A stretch of DNA of 64,000 nt. It comes from Paenibacillus dokdonensis. Lineage in GTDB: Bacteria > Bacillota > Bacilli > Paenibacillales > Paenibacillaceae. The notes below the pieces were generated by a model. The model saw nothing but the letters and a program-made list of their open reading frames with translations, had not been told where the DNA came from and ran no database searches. The position numbers and the translations under genes were made by a program. The DNA lies in assembly GCF_004916975.1 (NCBI RefSeq), contig NZ_STGQ01000001.1, positions 3,279,674 through 3,343,673 of the forward strand, given 5' to 3'. Within the stretch, counting starts at the first letter, position 1; each line of letters begins with the position of its first letter. Positions 18,701 through 32,458 of this stretch are shown piece after piece.

Positions 18701-19863
18701 CCGACTACTCCTTTCCCCGTCCACATGATGTCCACGTTGGCCGGAACATTGGCGAGTGCCTGGAGATAAGGCTTGCCGCCATCTCCCGTCCAGCTTTGAT
18801 TATAGAATGGAGGGCAGAAGATCAGCGGCTTTACATCACCTTTGTCCGCAGCCCAGTTAGCCACATCCGTAATCAGCTTCACGTGCTTATCCTTGTCAGT
18901 GAGTGACTGTGAGGTGCTGATGTCATCCATAAAGAGTCCAAACTGCCTTACACCAACGCCGTATAATTGATCCAGCTTGGCCAGCAGGGTTTGCAGCTCC
19001 GTATCGTAGTTATTCCAGTTAATCATGTTAAAACCAGGATGGATTGCCCACACAAAGTGGTTTTTGGTTTCATTGCCTACATCCACAAGCTCTTTGATTT
19101 TAGCCAGTTCATCCGCCGGATAAAGTGTTCTCCAGGCCGAATTATGGTATTGATCATTTTTCGGGGCGAAAATATAGGTGTTCATTTTAAATTTGCCGCC
19201 AAACCGCATCAGACTCTTACGGTCCTCATGCGACCACGGAAATCCGTAAAAGCCTTCAATAAACCCTCTCCACTTCGTATCCGAAAAGTCCTCGAATTTC
19301 ACGCTATGCAGCGTTTTACCCGAAATCTGCTCAAAAATCAGACTGAGTGTTTCCAGTGCATAGTAAGCGGCATCCGTATCTTTTCCCAATACGGCAATGG
19401 TCCCTTTCGCTTCATTAGTCGCGTTTAAATCGAGTACATATGCATCCTTCTCATGAAAAAGCGCAGACGAATACGGAATACGATTTGCAAAATAGGTATC
19501 CGCATACCCCGTAGAATCCTTGATCCCGATCACAACATTTGTTTTATCCCCTATGACCGCCGCAGACTCGGTGACTTGAAGTGATTTGCTCTCCAGTATT
19601 TTTCGGAGCAGGCTGCGCGTGGGTGCATCAACACCGGCTTCGAATACCACATTGACTTGACCGGTTAGGGTGAAATCTGCGCCTTGGTAGCTTTGATGCT
19701 GGGGAAGCGGATAGATCTCATATGCATCCCCTGAAGCAGCCGTAATGACCTGAGTTCCTTCCGAACCGGGAGCAGCGCCTGCCAGATTCGAGAATAAGCC
19801 GGTCAGCAGTAATACAGCAAACAATAAGCTCATCAGTTTCTTAGACATAAACGATACCTTCAT
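15727..19863 (-). CDS. Secreted GH84 beta-N-acetylglucosaminidase with cohesin and dockerin
   Basis: Predicted to remove terminal beta-GlcNAc from host glycans, like the NagJ/NagH proteins of Clostridium perfringens. Of 1378 residues: signal peptide 1-30, GH84 N-terminal domain about 45-190, catalytic barrel about 195-490 with the motif WRGFIEGFYGFPWS and the paired acids Asp313-Asp314 (FMDDIS) that in GH84 perform substrate-assisted catalysis, a helical region, CBM32-like (F5/8 type C) domains near 680-795 and 910-1040, a cohesin-like domain about 1185-1310, and a type I dockerin over the last 60 residues with two calcium loops (DINNDGKVSIGDL, DINGDGVIDLSDL). It starts 10 bp after the second permease gene with a strong GGAGGGG site, so it is made with the importer and not with the other glycosidases. 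Confidence 0.9.
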   Translation of the reverse strand: MKVSFMSKKLMSLLFAVLLLTGLFSNLAGAAPGSEGTQVITAASGDAYEIYPLPQHQSYQGADFTLTGQVNVVFEAGVDAPTRSLLRKILESKSLQVTESAAVIGDKTNVVIGIKDSTGYADTYFANRIPYSSALFHEKDAYVLDLNATNEAKGTIAVLGKDTDAAYYALETLSLIFEQISGKTLHSVKFEDFSDTKWRGFIEGFYGFPWSHEDRKSLMRFGGKFKMNTYIFAPKNDQYHNSAWRTLYPADELAKIKELVDVGNETKNHFVWAIHPGFNMINWNNYDTELQTLLAKLDQLYGVGVRQFGLFMDDISTSQSLTDKDKHVKLITDVANWAADKGDVKPLIFCPPFYNQSWTGDGGKPYLQALANVPANVDIMWTGKGVVGSVNTTDMQWPKNLYGRDPFMWLNWPVNDYKDSRLMLGKGEVLVPGTHNISGVVSNPMGWAELSKIALFAVADYTWNVDDYNQDSSWLNSFKYVAPEAASELNTIAYHLSDPSPSGHGLQVGESENIRPDLDDFLSKYNGGQSLQESGNRLVADFNQILSAIEGFKSKSQNPKMLQEIDPWLSSLKNIALSGQAAVRSAMAVQEGSMDIAWEELAKASAALAESKAYTIKKLNYPDVTVEAGAKRMVPFAEQLINKLDAQIYTSMDPDYVIPVPMSSYGTPSDIGRMVDGDPATYMYVQTVQQNGDWYGLDLGKPVKIHDISIIQGRNDSDFDIFQKGILETSMNGVDWTAIGEERSGFNIRADGLSTEGRYVRYRLTHAGIPGGKPDLWTAVREFTVNADQGKAVIYTNVTELQGHPLNAADTSAELSGLTQVILKPSQYVGIKLKSIEQIEEITFDSTNSNLILETSANGLEWVVVQPGGPYSNAAYIRLMNKGTDSITFDLNRLYVKLSKFVQSSVSHNFASVYSGAAGNVYDGKLDTKTWFGEVQTKGKYVQVDLGGTESVKNVAVVISDGEGDFFRKGDLQLSRDGQTWETIHSFNNPGDRTLNFPDHEVPYRYKRVVLDNSKQARYIRLISTETNNAWLALNEIIVNEGMEKPGSGSASIESQPAGKGGSEAGMAIDRKLSTFFMPAGDAKPGILNYQLALGSKLKKLIILQGPSSLSNADISVRDENGWHTAGKLSESYNAVDTSGFGHVLEIKLQWNGSRLPKIHEIIPVKSDDDAEVEPPEENSTLITGPSSVKNGQEFNAGLSVKNVKDSIYAMDLKLSYDPALVEFESAASVKDGFGLLETKHDTPGEIRMVAASSGSQHAIQGDMQLLTLVFQAKDVEQTSEGSIKLIRSVLGDAEGKEKETSLSAYTFQVTADHPNPGVSGDINNDGKVSIGDLAIIAANYGKSSQSPDWQQAKKADINGDGVIDLSDLAFVAQKIIG

Positions 19864-19873
19864 AATTCCCCTC

Positions 19874-20743
19874 CTAGCCTTTTAATGCTCCAGCCGTCAA
19901 TCCTCCTGTAATCTGCCGTTGATAAATGACATACATCACAATGACCGGGATCATGGATATCGACAGCCCTGCAAACAAAGGTCCCCACTCCGTTCTGTAC
20001 TGCATTTCGCCCTGCATCACCGCAATACCAACCGGAATGGTGTATTTCATCGGATCATTGATCAGTACGGTAGCCATAATGTACTCATTCCAGACGGTCA
20101 GGGCATTCATGATCCCCACAGTAACCATTCCCGGGGATGACAAGGGCAGCATGATCCGTAAAAATGTCCCCGAGAAAGAGCTGCCATCTATGGTTGCCGC
20201 TTCCTCCAGTTCCCTTGGCAATGTTTTATAAAATCCCACCAGGAAGAATATGCCCAAAGGTAAAATTCCGATGGTTCCTACCGAATATACTAGCGTCAAT
20301 CCCAAGAGTGAATTGGACAAGTGCATGTCGCTCAGGAGAAAAAAAAGTGGGATCAGTCCAAGAGTCGTCGGGATCATCATGGAAGCCACATAGATAAAAT
20401 ACATCAGGCCTCTGCCTTTAAAAGAAAACCGGGCCAAAATATATGCCGTCATTGAAGCCAATGCCAAAGACAGAATCGTGCTGCCTGCAGTAACAAGGAT
20501 TGAATTCATAAAATAGCTTCCGAAATGCGCGCGGCTCCATACGTTGGCATAGTTTTCAAAGTGAAACACGGAGGGGAAATCCCATGGCTTGCCCAGCATG
20601 ACCTGCTGGTTATTCTTTAAGGAAGTCACAAACGTCCAAAACACCGGGTAAAGGACAATAAGCGTCCACAGCAGCAGTAGAACCCGCACAACTGTTTTGG
20701 AAACCCATAATCCTGCCGGCTTTTGACTCGCAGCTTTATTCAT
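19874..20743 (-). CDS. Sugar ABC transporter permease (MalG/LacG type)
   Basis: Six-helix inner-membrane permease, 289 residues. The EAA loop that docks the ATPase is present as ELEEAATIDGSSFSGTFLRIMLPL. Start placed at ATG 20741-20743 because AGAGGTGG lies five bases before it; the in-frame GTG at 20752 falls inside that ribosome-binding site. It follows the first permease by only a few bases and precedes GH84 by 10 bp. No ATP-binding subunit is encoded here, so a shared MsmX-like ATPase elsewhere is likely (inference from other Firmicute CUT1 systems). Confidence 0.92.
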   Translation of the reverse strand: MNKAASQKPAGLWVSKTVVRVLLLLWTLIVLYPVFWTFVTSLKNNQQVMLGKPWDFPSVFHFENYANVWSRAHFGSYFMNSILVTAGSTILSLALASMTAYILARFSFKGRGLMYFIYVASMMIPTTLGLIPLFFLLSDMHLSNSLLGLTLVYSVGTIGILPLGIFFLVGFYKTLPRELEEAATIDGSSFSGTFLRIMLPLSSPGMVTVGIMNALTVWNEYIMATVLINDPMKYTIPVGIAVMQGEMQYRTEWGPLFAGLSISMIPVIVMYVIYQRQITGGLTAGALKG

Positions 20744-20754
20744 AAGTTCCACCT

Positions 20755-21672
20755 CTACATTTCAATGGTATCCCGGCGCAGCAGCCGCTGCAGAATGAGC
20801 GTCGTAATGATAGACAGGATCAAGATAAGGACGCCAATCGTTGCGCCATAGCTTAAATGAAATTGCTTGAAGCCCATCTGATACAAATAATATCCAAGCA
20901 CCTGTGTCTGGTTATCTGGACCTCCGTCGGTCATCAGCTTGACGATGATAAAAGAACCGTTCAGCGTCGTTATCACGATATGGATAATGGAGGTTTTGAA
21001 CTGCTCCCAGATCAGCGGCAGTGTGATTTTCGTAAACTGCTTCCATTGTCCTGCACCATCTATACCTGCCGCCTCGTACAGCGAAGAGGGAATACCCAGA
21101 ATCGAGGCGATGATTAGAAGCATATAAAAACCGATGCCGGCCCACACACTTGGGGGTAGCAGCGACCACATGGCCAAATGGGAATCTCCCAGCCAGTTGG
21201 TCTCTACGGGTTTTCTCGTAAACAGTGAAAGAAAGGAATTCAGAAATCCAAGATGAGGATTATAAATGAAGCTCCACAGTACACCGATAACGGCCACTGA
21301 AATAATATTCGGAAAGAAGAAAATGACACGATAAAAGCCATACTCCCTGAGCTTCAGCCGGGTCAATGAAACGGCGAAGAAGGTCGCCAGCAGCATGATG
21401 AGGATGACCTTCCAAAACACGAGAAAATAGTCATTTTTGATAGCAGTAGGGATAATATCATCATTCATTAGATCCTTGTAGTTGCCAAAACCGATGAAAT
21501 TCATCGTCTCCGAGCCGCCAGACCAGTCAAAAAAGCTTAAATATAGCCCCCGTAAAAGGGGATATACGGTAAAAACACAAAACAAAATGAATGTCGGAAG
21601 CAGGAAACCGGCGATAAATAACCTCCGTCTAGCGGCGTATCCGGCTTTCGGCTTTTTGTCCAGGTTTATCAT
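20755..21672 (-). CDS. Sugar ABC transporter permease (MalF/LacF type)
   Basis: Membrane permease of 305 residues with six predicted helices, the first at about 18-40. The EAA loop reads SLYEAAGIDGAGQWKQFTKITLPLI. It forms the transmembrane channel with the following MalG-type permease and receives sugar from the lipoprotein encoded upstream. A 13-bp stem-loop separates it from the binding-protein gene, a common device for making more binding protein than permease. Confidence 0.92.
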   Translation of the reverse strand: MINLDKKPKAGYAARRRLFIAGFLLPTFILFCVFTVYPLLRGLYLSFFDWSGGSETMNFIGFGNYKDLMNDDIIPTAIKNDYFLVFWKVILIMLLATFFAVSLTRLKLREYGFYRVIFFFPNIISVAVIGVLWSFIYNPHLGFLNSFLSLFTRKPVETNWLGDSHLAMWSLLPPSVWAGIGFYMLLIIASILGIPSSLYEAAGIDGAGQWKQFTKITLPLIWEQFKTSIIHIVITTLNGSFIIVKLMTDGGPDNQTQVLGYYLYQMGFKQFHLSYGATIGVLILILSIITTLILQRLLRRDTIEM

Positions 21673-21701
21673 GGCCTTACGCCCTCCCCTGTGATTTTAA
21701 A

Positions 21702-21737
21702 GAACAATCAGAGGTGCACATGGCCCTCTGATTGTTC
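21702..21737 (-). other. Stem-loop between binding protein and permease genes
   Basis: GAACAATCAGAGG and CCTCTGATTGTTC form a perfect 13-bp stem, followed on the minus strand by TTTAAAAT. It could be a leaky terminator or a 3' end stabiliser that raises binding-protein levels over permease levels. Confidence 0.75.
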
Positions 21738-21750
21738 AGCTTAAAGCATG

Positions 21751-23130
21751 TTATCGGGATTTAGCGGCCGTTTTTTCCATCCGGTCCATCCACTCTTCGG
21801 GTGTGATCGTTTTTTGCAGCAGCGCGATAGTGGCGTCATTCTCTGCTTGCTCCAGATCCGCATTGAGCTTGAATACAGGTGCCACAATGGTGTCGGAGCC
21901 GTTGAAGTATTTCATAGCTGTTTTGACAACATCGCTGGCGCCTGAGGATTCAAGATCCGCTTTTACGTTCATCAGGGCGCCTGTCAATTCAGCCCAGCGT
22001 ACAGCTGCTTTTTTGGTGAAAATAAATTCGACAAAGGCTTTTGCAGCTTCCGGATTTTTCGCTTTCTTCGCAATGGCAATGTTGCTGGTATAAGGAATGG
22101 CGATATACTTGCCGCCCGGATTTTGCATGACGGATGGAATGAAGCCGAATTTGAAGCCCTGCGGCATATCCTTCTTCATTTCATTTTCCAGCCACAGACC
22201 ATTTGGAATCATCGCATCCTTATGCTGCAGGAACAGCATTTGGGAGTCGGTATGGGTGATACCGAAGGAAGCATTATCGAAGAAACCTTTATCCCGCATA
22301 TCTACAAGCTTTTGGAGTGTTTTGGCAACGGCGTCATTCTTGAATGAGCCTTCCTTGTTGGCTTCCTGGTCCTTCAGAATTTGCGGGTTATCTCCATTCT
22401 CTGACACAAAGCCTGAGTTCAGCAGACCGCCCACGATATAGTAGGGATATTTCCCTGTATGGATGTATGGATTGATGCCCGCGGCCTTGATCTTATCACT
22501 TACAGCAAGGAAGCTGTCCCAATCCTTCGGAACATCCCAGCCTTTTTCCTTAAAGAGGCTTTCATCATAAAAGGTTCCCCAAGATCCGAATACAAGCGGA
22601 ATGGTATAGTTCTTGCCGCCGTAGTCCTGTGGAGGTGCGATCAGCGGATCCGTGAGGGCTTCGCCGTCCACGTTTTTCGCCTGCTTCACCCAATCGGTGA
22701 TATCCATCAGCTGGTCATCCTTGACCATCTGCGTTTCATTCGATCCGGCGCCATCGATATAGACCAAATCCGGCGGATTGCCTTGAATCCAGCGCGGCTT
22801 CATCTGTTCATTAATCTGCGAGCCTGCCGATTCCTTAATTTTCACATCAGGATATTTCTTTTGAAATTCCCCGAGCATTTCTTTCCACCAGGCATCGCCG
22901 TAGCCACCCACAAAATATTGGATTTCGAAGTCCCCCGAAACTTTCGGCTCGGCCGCCGGTGCATCCTTGGTCTCTTCCTTCGGTTGGTCTGTTTCCGTCT
23001 TTGTTGTTGGCGTCTCTTGCGTAGGCTGGGTTGTAGTCTCCTTTGAGCCACTTCCGCATCCTGCCAGTGACATCAGCACCAGCATCAGTGCCATGCCCCC
23101 CGTTGCTTTTTTCCTGAGATTGTTATTCAT
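21751..23130 (-). CDS. Sugar ABC transporter substrate-binding lipoprotein
   Basis: Extracellular solute-binding protein of CUT1 type, 459 residues. The lipobox LMSLAGC lies near residue 24, followed by a Ser/Thr/Glu/Lys-rich tether to about residue 65 and then the binding-protein fold (SGDFEIQYFVGGYGDAWWKEML, GSWGTFYDES). Start placed at ATG 23128-23130 because AGGGGGAG precedes it. It leads an operon with two permeases and GH84, behind a promoter that carries one of the two direct-repeat operator candidates. A likely cargo is a mucin-derived di- or oligosaccharide such as galacto-N-biose or a GlcNAc-containing fragment (inference from neighbours only). Confidence 0.9.
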   Translation of the reverse strand: MNNNLRKKATGGMALMLVLMSLAGCGSGSKETTTQPTQETPTTKTETDQPKEETKDAPAAEPKVSGDFEIQYFVGGYGDAWWKEMLGEFQKKYPDVKIKESAGSQINEQMKPRWIQGNPPDLVYIDGAGSNETQMVKDDQLMDITDWVKQAKNVDGEALTDPLIAPPQDYGGKNYTIPLVFGSWGTFYDESLFKEKGWDVPKDWDSFLAVSDKIKAAGINPYIHTGKYPYYIVGGLLNSGFVSENGDNPQILKDQEANKEGSFKNDAVAKTLQKLVDMRDKGFFDNASFGITHTDSQMLFLQHKDAMIPNGLWLENEMKKDMPQGFKFGFIPSVMQNPGGKYIAIPYTSNIAIAKKAKNPEAAKAFVEFIFTKKAAVRWAELTGALMNVKADLESSGASDVVKTAMKYFNGSDTIVAPVFKLNADLEQAENDATIALLQKTITPEEWMDRMEKTAAKSR

Positions 23131-23217
23131 TGCTTGCGCTCCCCCTAACTGGTTCATTCATAATTTTTTCGTTACTTTCAAGCCACTTTTATGCCTGAAT
23201 TCCCATGAGCTTTTCTC

Positions 23218-23245
23218 ATTATACAGGCCTTGGAAACGCCTCCAA
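23218..23245 (-). promoter_or_regulatory. Promoter of the importer-GH84 operon
   Basis: On the minus strand TTGGAG (23240-23245), a 16-bp spacer and a perfect TATAAT (23218-23223) precede the binding-protein gene with about 80 bp of leader. The -35 is weak, which suits a promoter that needs an activator; the direct-repeat site abuts it. Confidence 0.65.
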
Positions 23246-23246
23246 A

Positions 23247-23281
23247 TGATCTATTTTGAAGTAGAGTTGATACTTTTTGAA
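23247..23281 (-). promoter_or_regulatory. Candidate operator, direct repeats (importer operon)
   Basis: Two direct repeats, TGATCTATTTTGAA (23247-23260) and TGATACTTTTTGAA (23268-23281), separated by 7 bp, give a 21-bp period. Nearly the same 35 bp recurs at 52041-52075 before the other island operon. A pair of half-sites two helical turns apart, next to the -35, is typical for AraC-type activators, and the island encodes one. Confidence 0.7.
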
Positions 23282-23305
23282 CTAACTTTTTGGGTATGAT
23301 GCACT

Positions 23306-23339
23306 AAAAAAAAGAGCAGCACGGAATTCCGTGCTGCTC
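23306..23339 (-). terminator. Terminator of the glycosidase operon
   Basis: GAGCAGCACGG and CCGTGCTGCTC form a perfect 11-bp stem followed by eight T on the minus strand, right after the GH2 gene. It is the strongest terminator in the island and separates the enzyme operon from the importer operon. Confidence 0.95.
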
Positions 23340-23358
23340 CTAACTCAAATTCTGGTTA

Positions 23359-29250
<5,892 letters not shown>

Positions 29251-29268
29251 TCATGGTTCTTATCAAGG

Positions 29269-29300
29269 GGTGGAGGAGAACAGCCGCAGTCTCCTCCACC
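29269..29300 (-). other. Intergenic stem-loop between GH33 and GH2 genes
   Basis: GGTGGAGGAG and CTCCTCCACC form a 10-bp stem with a 12-nt loop and no T-run on the minus strand. It could protect the upstream message end or mark an RNA processing point. Confidence 0.65.
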
Positions 29301-29312
29301 TTCTTGGCTCGC

Positions 29313-29392
29313 TACTGTAAAATTTTCTTGGCGATTTCGGCAAGATCCAGAAGATCAATTTTGCCGTCGCCATTCCCATCGATATGCTTGAT
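29313..29392 (-). pseudogene. Orphan second half of a dockerin module
   Basis: Directly after the GH33 stop, in another frame, the minus strand reads [19 protein letters not shown] then IAKKILQ and a stop (TAG at 29313-29315). This is a well-formed second dockerin repeat with an intact calcium loop but no start, no first repeat and no enzyme. It differs from the second repeat of the neighbouring GH33 dockerin ([13 protein letters not shown]), so it is not a simple local copy. It looks like a scar of recombination between dockerin-coding ends. Confidence 0.8.
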
Positions 29393-32379
29393 TACTCCAG
29401 AATTTTTCTTGCAATCGCAGCAAGATCGGCAATATCCACTTTGCCGTCTCCATTGATATCTGCGCGCTTCGCCTGCTCCCAATCCGGACTGGATGTATCT
29501 TTTCCATAATGAGCAGCAGCAATTGCAAGGTCACCAATGCTGATTTTACCGTCGTGATTAATATCCTCAGAAGTCCCAGATGATTCCGGTACGATATCGA
29601 CATCGATGGACGATAGGATCGCCTTGGTCTCCACTCCTTCCGAATCTCCAAGTGTCGCGTCCGCAGCTTCTACTTTTGCAGTGAAGGCTGAAGTAGCTAC
29701 TTTCGCTTTAAAACTAAGGGTTAGGACCTCGGCGCTGTCTTTCACAGCATGGTCTGCACCCTCGCTCGCAATAATAAAGCGGGCTTTGCCTGATTCCGAT
29801 GCTTGGGTATCGACCAGCTGTACCCCGGCAGTAGCCGATTTAGCAGATATAAATTCCATTTTGCTGGCATCATAGATAACTGTGATATCTTGTGCGAATA
29901 CCGGCTTCTCCGGATGGCGTAGCCCCAGCCCTACCTCAAATTCTTTTCCGGATGACACCTTACCCGGACCTGTAAGAGATACTACTGCGCCCTTTTCCTC
30001 AGCTTCACCAGCACGCACATCGGCGTGAAGCTTGTTATCCTCTGCCTGAACGGATAAAGCGTTGCCAAATACGTTTAGAATTTTAAGATTTGAGCTAAAG
30101 CTGGCTTTAAATGGATAGGTACCGGGAGCGATATCCGGAAAAGCAGTCTCAAAGATATACTCTGTACCCGCCTCGTTCCGGCTACTCAATGGGAGATTAA
30201 TTTCCTTCTCGCCGATCATTCCTTTTAATGTCTTATCGCCGCTCAGCATCGTGTAACGGTCAAACACCGCTTTGACCTGCAGCTTATCGCCGGTAGAGTA
30301 GCCCTCTGTCTTGGGTTCATCAACGGCAATGGATGTCAACTTCACCGGAGGACTGATGCCCTGACGCTGCCACTTTAAATAATCCACATTGAATTTAATG
30401 AAATCCATATTGGTGCCTTCATAAAAAAGTCCGATATTACCGTTTTCCAAATTGGCGAGACTGGAATAAGAATAGCTGCCTTCTTTGACAAGCTGAGAAT
30501 ACTTCCAGTCAAAGATGTATTTCGTCCGGCCATTGGCATAAGTTCCATCCTCACGGATGAGCCCTGCTTTAACTGTTCCGTTGATTCGGCTTGATGCATC
30601 CCCCGGACTGGCGAAAATCACAGCATCCTGTCCGTCGATCTTCCCGTTGTAACGGATCACTGTCATTTGGCAGTATGGAGCCACGAGCCCACGCTCTGTG
30701 ACGACTTCAGCATCCCATGTTTCCCCGCCGTCAAAGCTTGTCGCTATCTGGGCATATCCTGAATAATTTCTCATGAACAGCTTCAGCTGGCCGTCTGGCA
30801 TTTCCACAACCTGCGACTCCGTAAGCTCATTGCCCGTAAAATTACGTTCATGCAGCGTAACCCCATTAACAATACGCCCTTCATTTGGAGACTCACCGCG
30901 ATGCCAGGTCTCCCCGTGGTCATCGCTGTAGATGACAGCACTTGCCTGCTGGCGGTTCTCATTTGTAAAATACACAGGAAATACAAGCCGCCCGGCATGT
31001 GGGCCCTGGGTAAGCTGGATTCCCGTTCCCGGGCCAGCTCCCAAAAAGGCCATCCAGTCTTCCTTCAGTCCCGGGTTCATATTCACCGGTCCATCCCAGG
31101 TCAGGCCATCGTCATCGCTGTGCCAGAGCTCCAGATAGGAGGTCATAATAGGCTTCAGCGGCGAGCTGCTCAGAAAAACATTACTTATCTGTGTATCGTT
31201 CTGGAAAAGATTCCGTAGCTTATCGACACGGTAGGAGGTTTTTTGATTGCTGATGTCAAACACCTCACCATTTTCTCTTATCGTATATTCACTGCCGCTT
31301 TGATCCTTCAAGATCATATATTTCTTATCGTTTACGGTCTTGTACCCGCTGCTCTGCACGGAGCTCGGAAATCCGCCGCCCTCCGGGAATCCGAGAACCA
31401 GGGAAAAGATCCGCTTGGTTTGCCGGTCCTGCAGCAATTCTTGATCAATATTGGAGGCATTGCCGGGATAATCATTAATCAGCACCCCATTCGTTTCCCA
31501 TGTCTTCCCTGCATCGAGGCTCCGGCGCACCATCATATCGATGTTGGCTGGAGAATCGCCACTATGGTTGATTCGCTTATCAATACCTGCGAGGAGTGTC
31601 CCGGAATCCGTATATAACAAGGATGGAATCCGGTAAGCCTTTGAGCCGTACAAATCCGGATAAAAGATCGAATAAGGCTGGGTGATCATGGCTCCTTCGG
31701 GCAGCGGATTCTGGACAGGATTTGCTTGGGTCACTCCCGTAACATTCAGCAGTTCCTGATCTATTAGCGGCTTGCTGTACACCTCGGCAAAATCAATCTC
31801 GCCGTTAAAAGGATACATATTAGAGCCTGCTTTCCTTGCCGTACGTCCCAGTTCCGAACTGTTCGGAGCGTATATATTGCTCAGAAACTTTCTCGCAGAG
31901 GTCGTATCCTGCTTCACAAGCTTACCGTCGAGAAAATATTTATATCCCTGGTCCTTGCTGACAACCATCGCAACGGTATGAACCTGATTTTCCTTAACCG
32001 CGACATCTGCTTTGACATGTGTGTTTACGCTGGTCTGTCCGGGCTCTTCATAGCGGTTTTCACTGCCTACGGCGGACGGGCTGACATACAGGTGAAAATG
32101 TCCGTTAGCCAGTGTGCTGTTACTGAGCGAGAAAAGCGACATGATGGAAGATCCGGTATAACGGAACCGGACGATAATCGTTCCTTCTTCAAGCCCTTTT
32201 AATTTATCCACTTTGTCATTCAGGTTGATAAAATTCTGGTTGTATATCTGCTGGTTCTCTGTTCTGAAAACAAGGCCTCGATCCGGTTCAGATTCCGGCT
32301 GTGGATTTGCCATTATCGCAGATGGAAAAATGACGAACAGCATCATCAAACTTAAAAGCAAGGTCGAAGCTTTTTTCAA
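29392..32379 (-). CDS. Secreted GH33 sialidase with cohesin and dockerin
   Basis: Exo-sialidase predicted to release terminal sialic acid, usually the first step in mucin breakdown. In 995 residues: signal peptide 1-25, a laminin-G/CBM40-like N-terminal domain about 30-225, the six-bladed propeller about 230-660 with the arginine motif YRIPSLL (near 248) and four Asp-box repeats ([32 protein letters not shown]), and the [18 protein letters not shown] segment containing the likely tyrosine nucleophile. An Ig-like stretch, a cohesin-like domain (798-929) and a dockerin (934-993) follow. It starts at TTG with GGGGAG seven bases upstream. No sialic acid catabolism (nan) genes occur in the window. 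Confidence 0.93.
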   Translation of the reverse strand: MKKASTLLLSLMMLFVIFPSAIMANPQPESEPDRGLVFRTENQQIYNQNFINLNDKVDKLKGLEEGTIIVRFRYTGSSIMSLFSLSNSTLANGHFHLYVSPSAVGSENRYEEPGQTSVNTHVKADVAVKENQVHTVAMVVSKDQGYKYFLDGKLVKQDTTSARKFLSNIYAPNSSELGRTARKAGSNMYPFNGEIDFAEVYSKPLIDQELLNVTGVTQANPVQNPLPEGAMITQPYSIFYPDLYGSKAYRIPSLLYTDSGTLLAGIDKRINHSGDSPANIDMMVRRSLDAGKTWETNGVLINDYPGNASNIDQELLQDRQTKRIFSLVLGFPEGGGFPSSVQSSGYKTVNDKKYMILKDQSGSEYTIRENGEVFDISNQKTSYRVDKLRNLFQNDTQISNVFLSSSPLKPIMTSYLELWHSDDDGLTWDGPVNMNPGLKEDWMAFLGAGPGTGIQLTQGPHAGRLVFPVYFTNENRQQASAVIYSDDHGETWHRGESPNEGRIVNGVTLHERNFTGNELTESQVVEMPDGQLKLFMRNYSGYAQIATSFDGGETWDAEVVTERGLVAPYCQMTVIRYNGKIDGQDAVIFASPGDASSRINGTVKAGLIREDGTYANGRTKYIFDWKYSQLVKEGSYSYSSLANLENGNIGLFYEGTNMDFIKFNVDYLKWQRQGISPPVKLTSIAVDEPKTEGYSTGDKLQVKAVFDRYTMLSGDKTLKGMIGEKEINLPLSSRNEAGTEYIFETAFPDIAPGTYPFKASFSSNLKILNVFGNALSVQAEDNKLHADVRAGEAEEKGAVVSLTGPGKVSSGKEFEVGLGLRHPEKPVFAQDITVIYDASKMEFISAKSATAGVQLVDTQASESGKARFIIASEGADHAVKDSAEVLTLSFKAKVATSAFTAKVEAADATLGDSEGVETKAILSSIDVDIVPESSGTSEDINHDGKISIGDLAIAAAHYGKDTSSPDWEQAKRADINGDGKVDIADLAAIARKILE

Positions 32380-32416
32380 CGCCGATCTCCCCTTTATTCA
32401 CCCAAAATAGGATTTG

Positions 32417-32444
32417 AAAAATGGGGTAGACTTTCGGCTACCCC
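32417..32444 (-). terminator. Terminator-like hairpin after the small cohesin-dockerin gene
   Basis: GGGGTAG and CTACCCC form a stem with an 8-nt loop, then ATTTTT on the minus strand. Because GH33 and GH2 follow with no other clear promoter, it may be partly read through and lower their expression. Confidence 0.65.
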
Positions 32445-32458
32445 TGCCTTCACATATG

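Noticed and set aside
29313..29392. GH33 gene with a frameshifted C-terminal extension
   Set aside because: GH33 already ends with a complete two-repeat dockerin at its own stop; the extra piece is a third half-repeat in another frame, so I treat it as a remnant and not as part of the protein.
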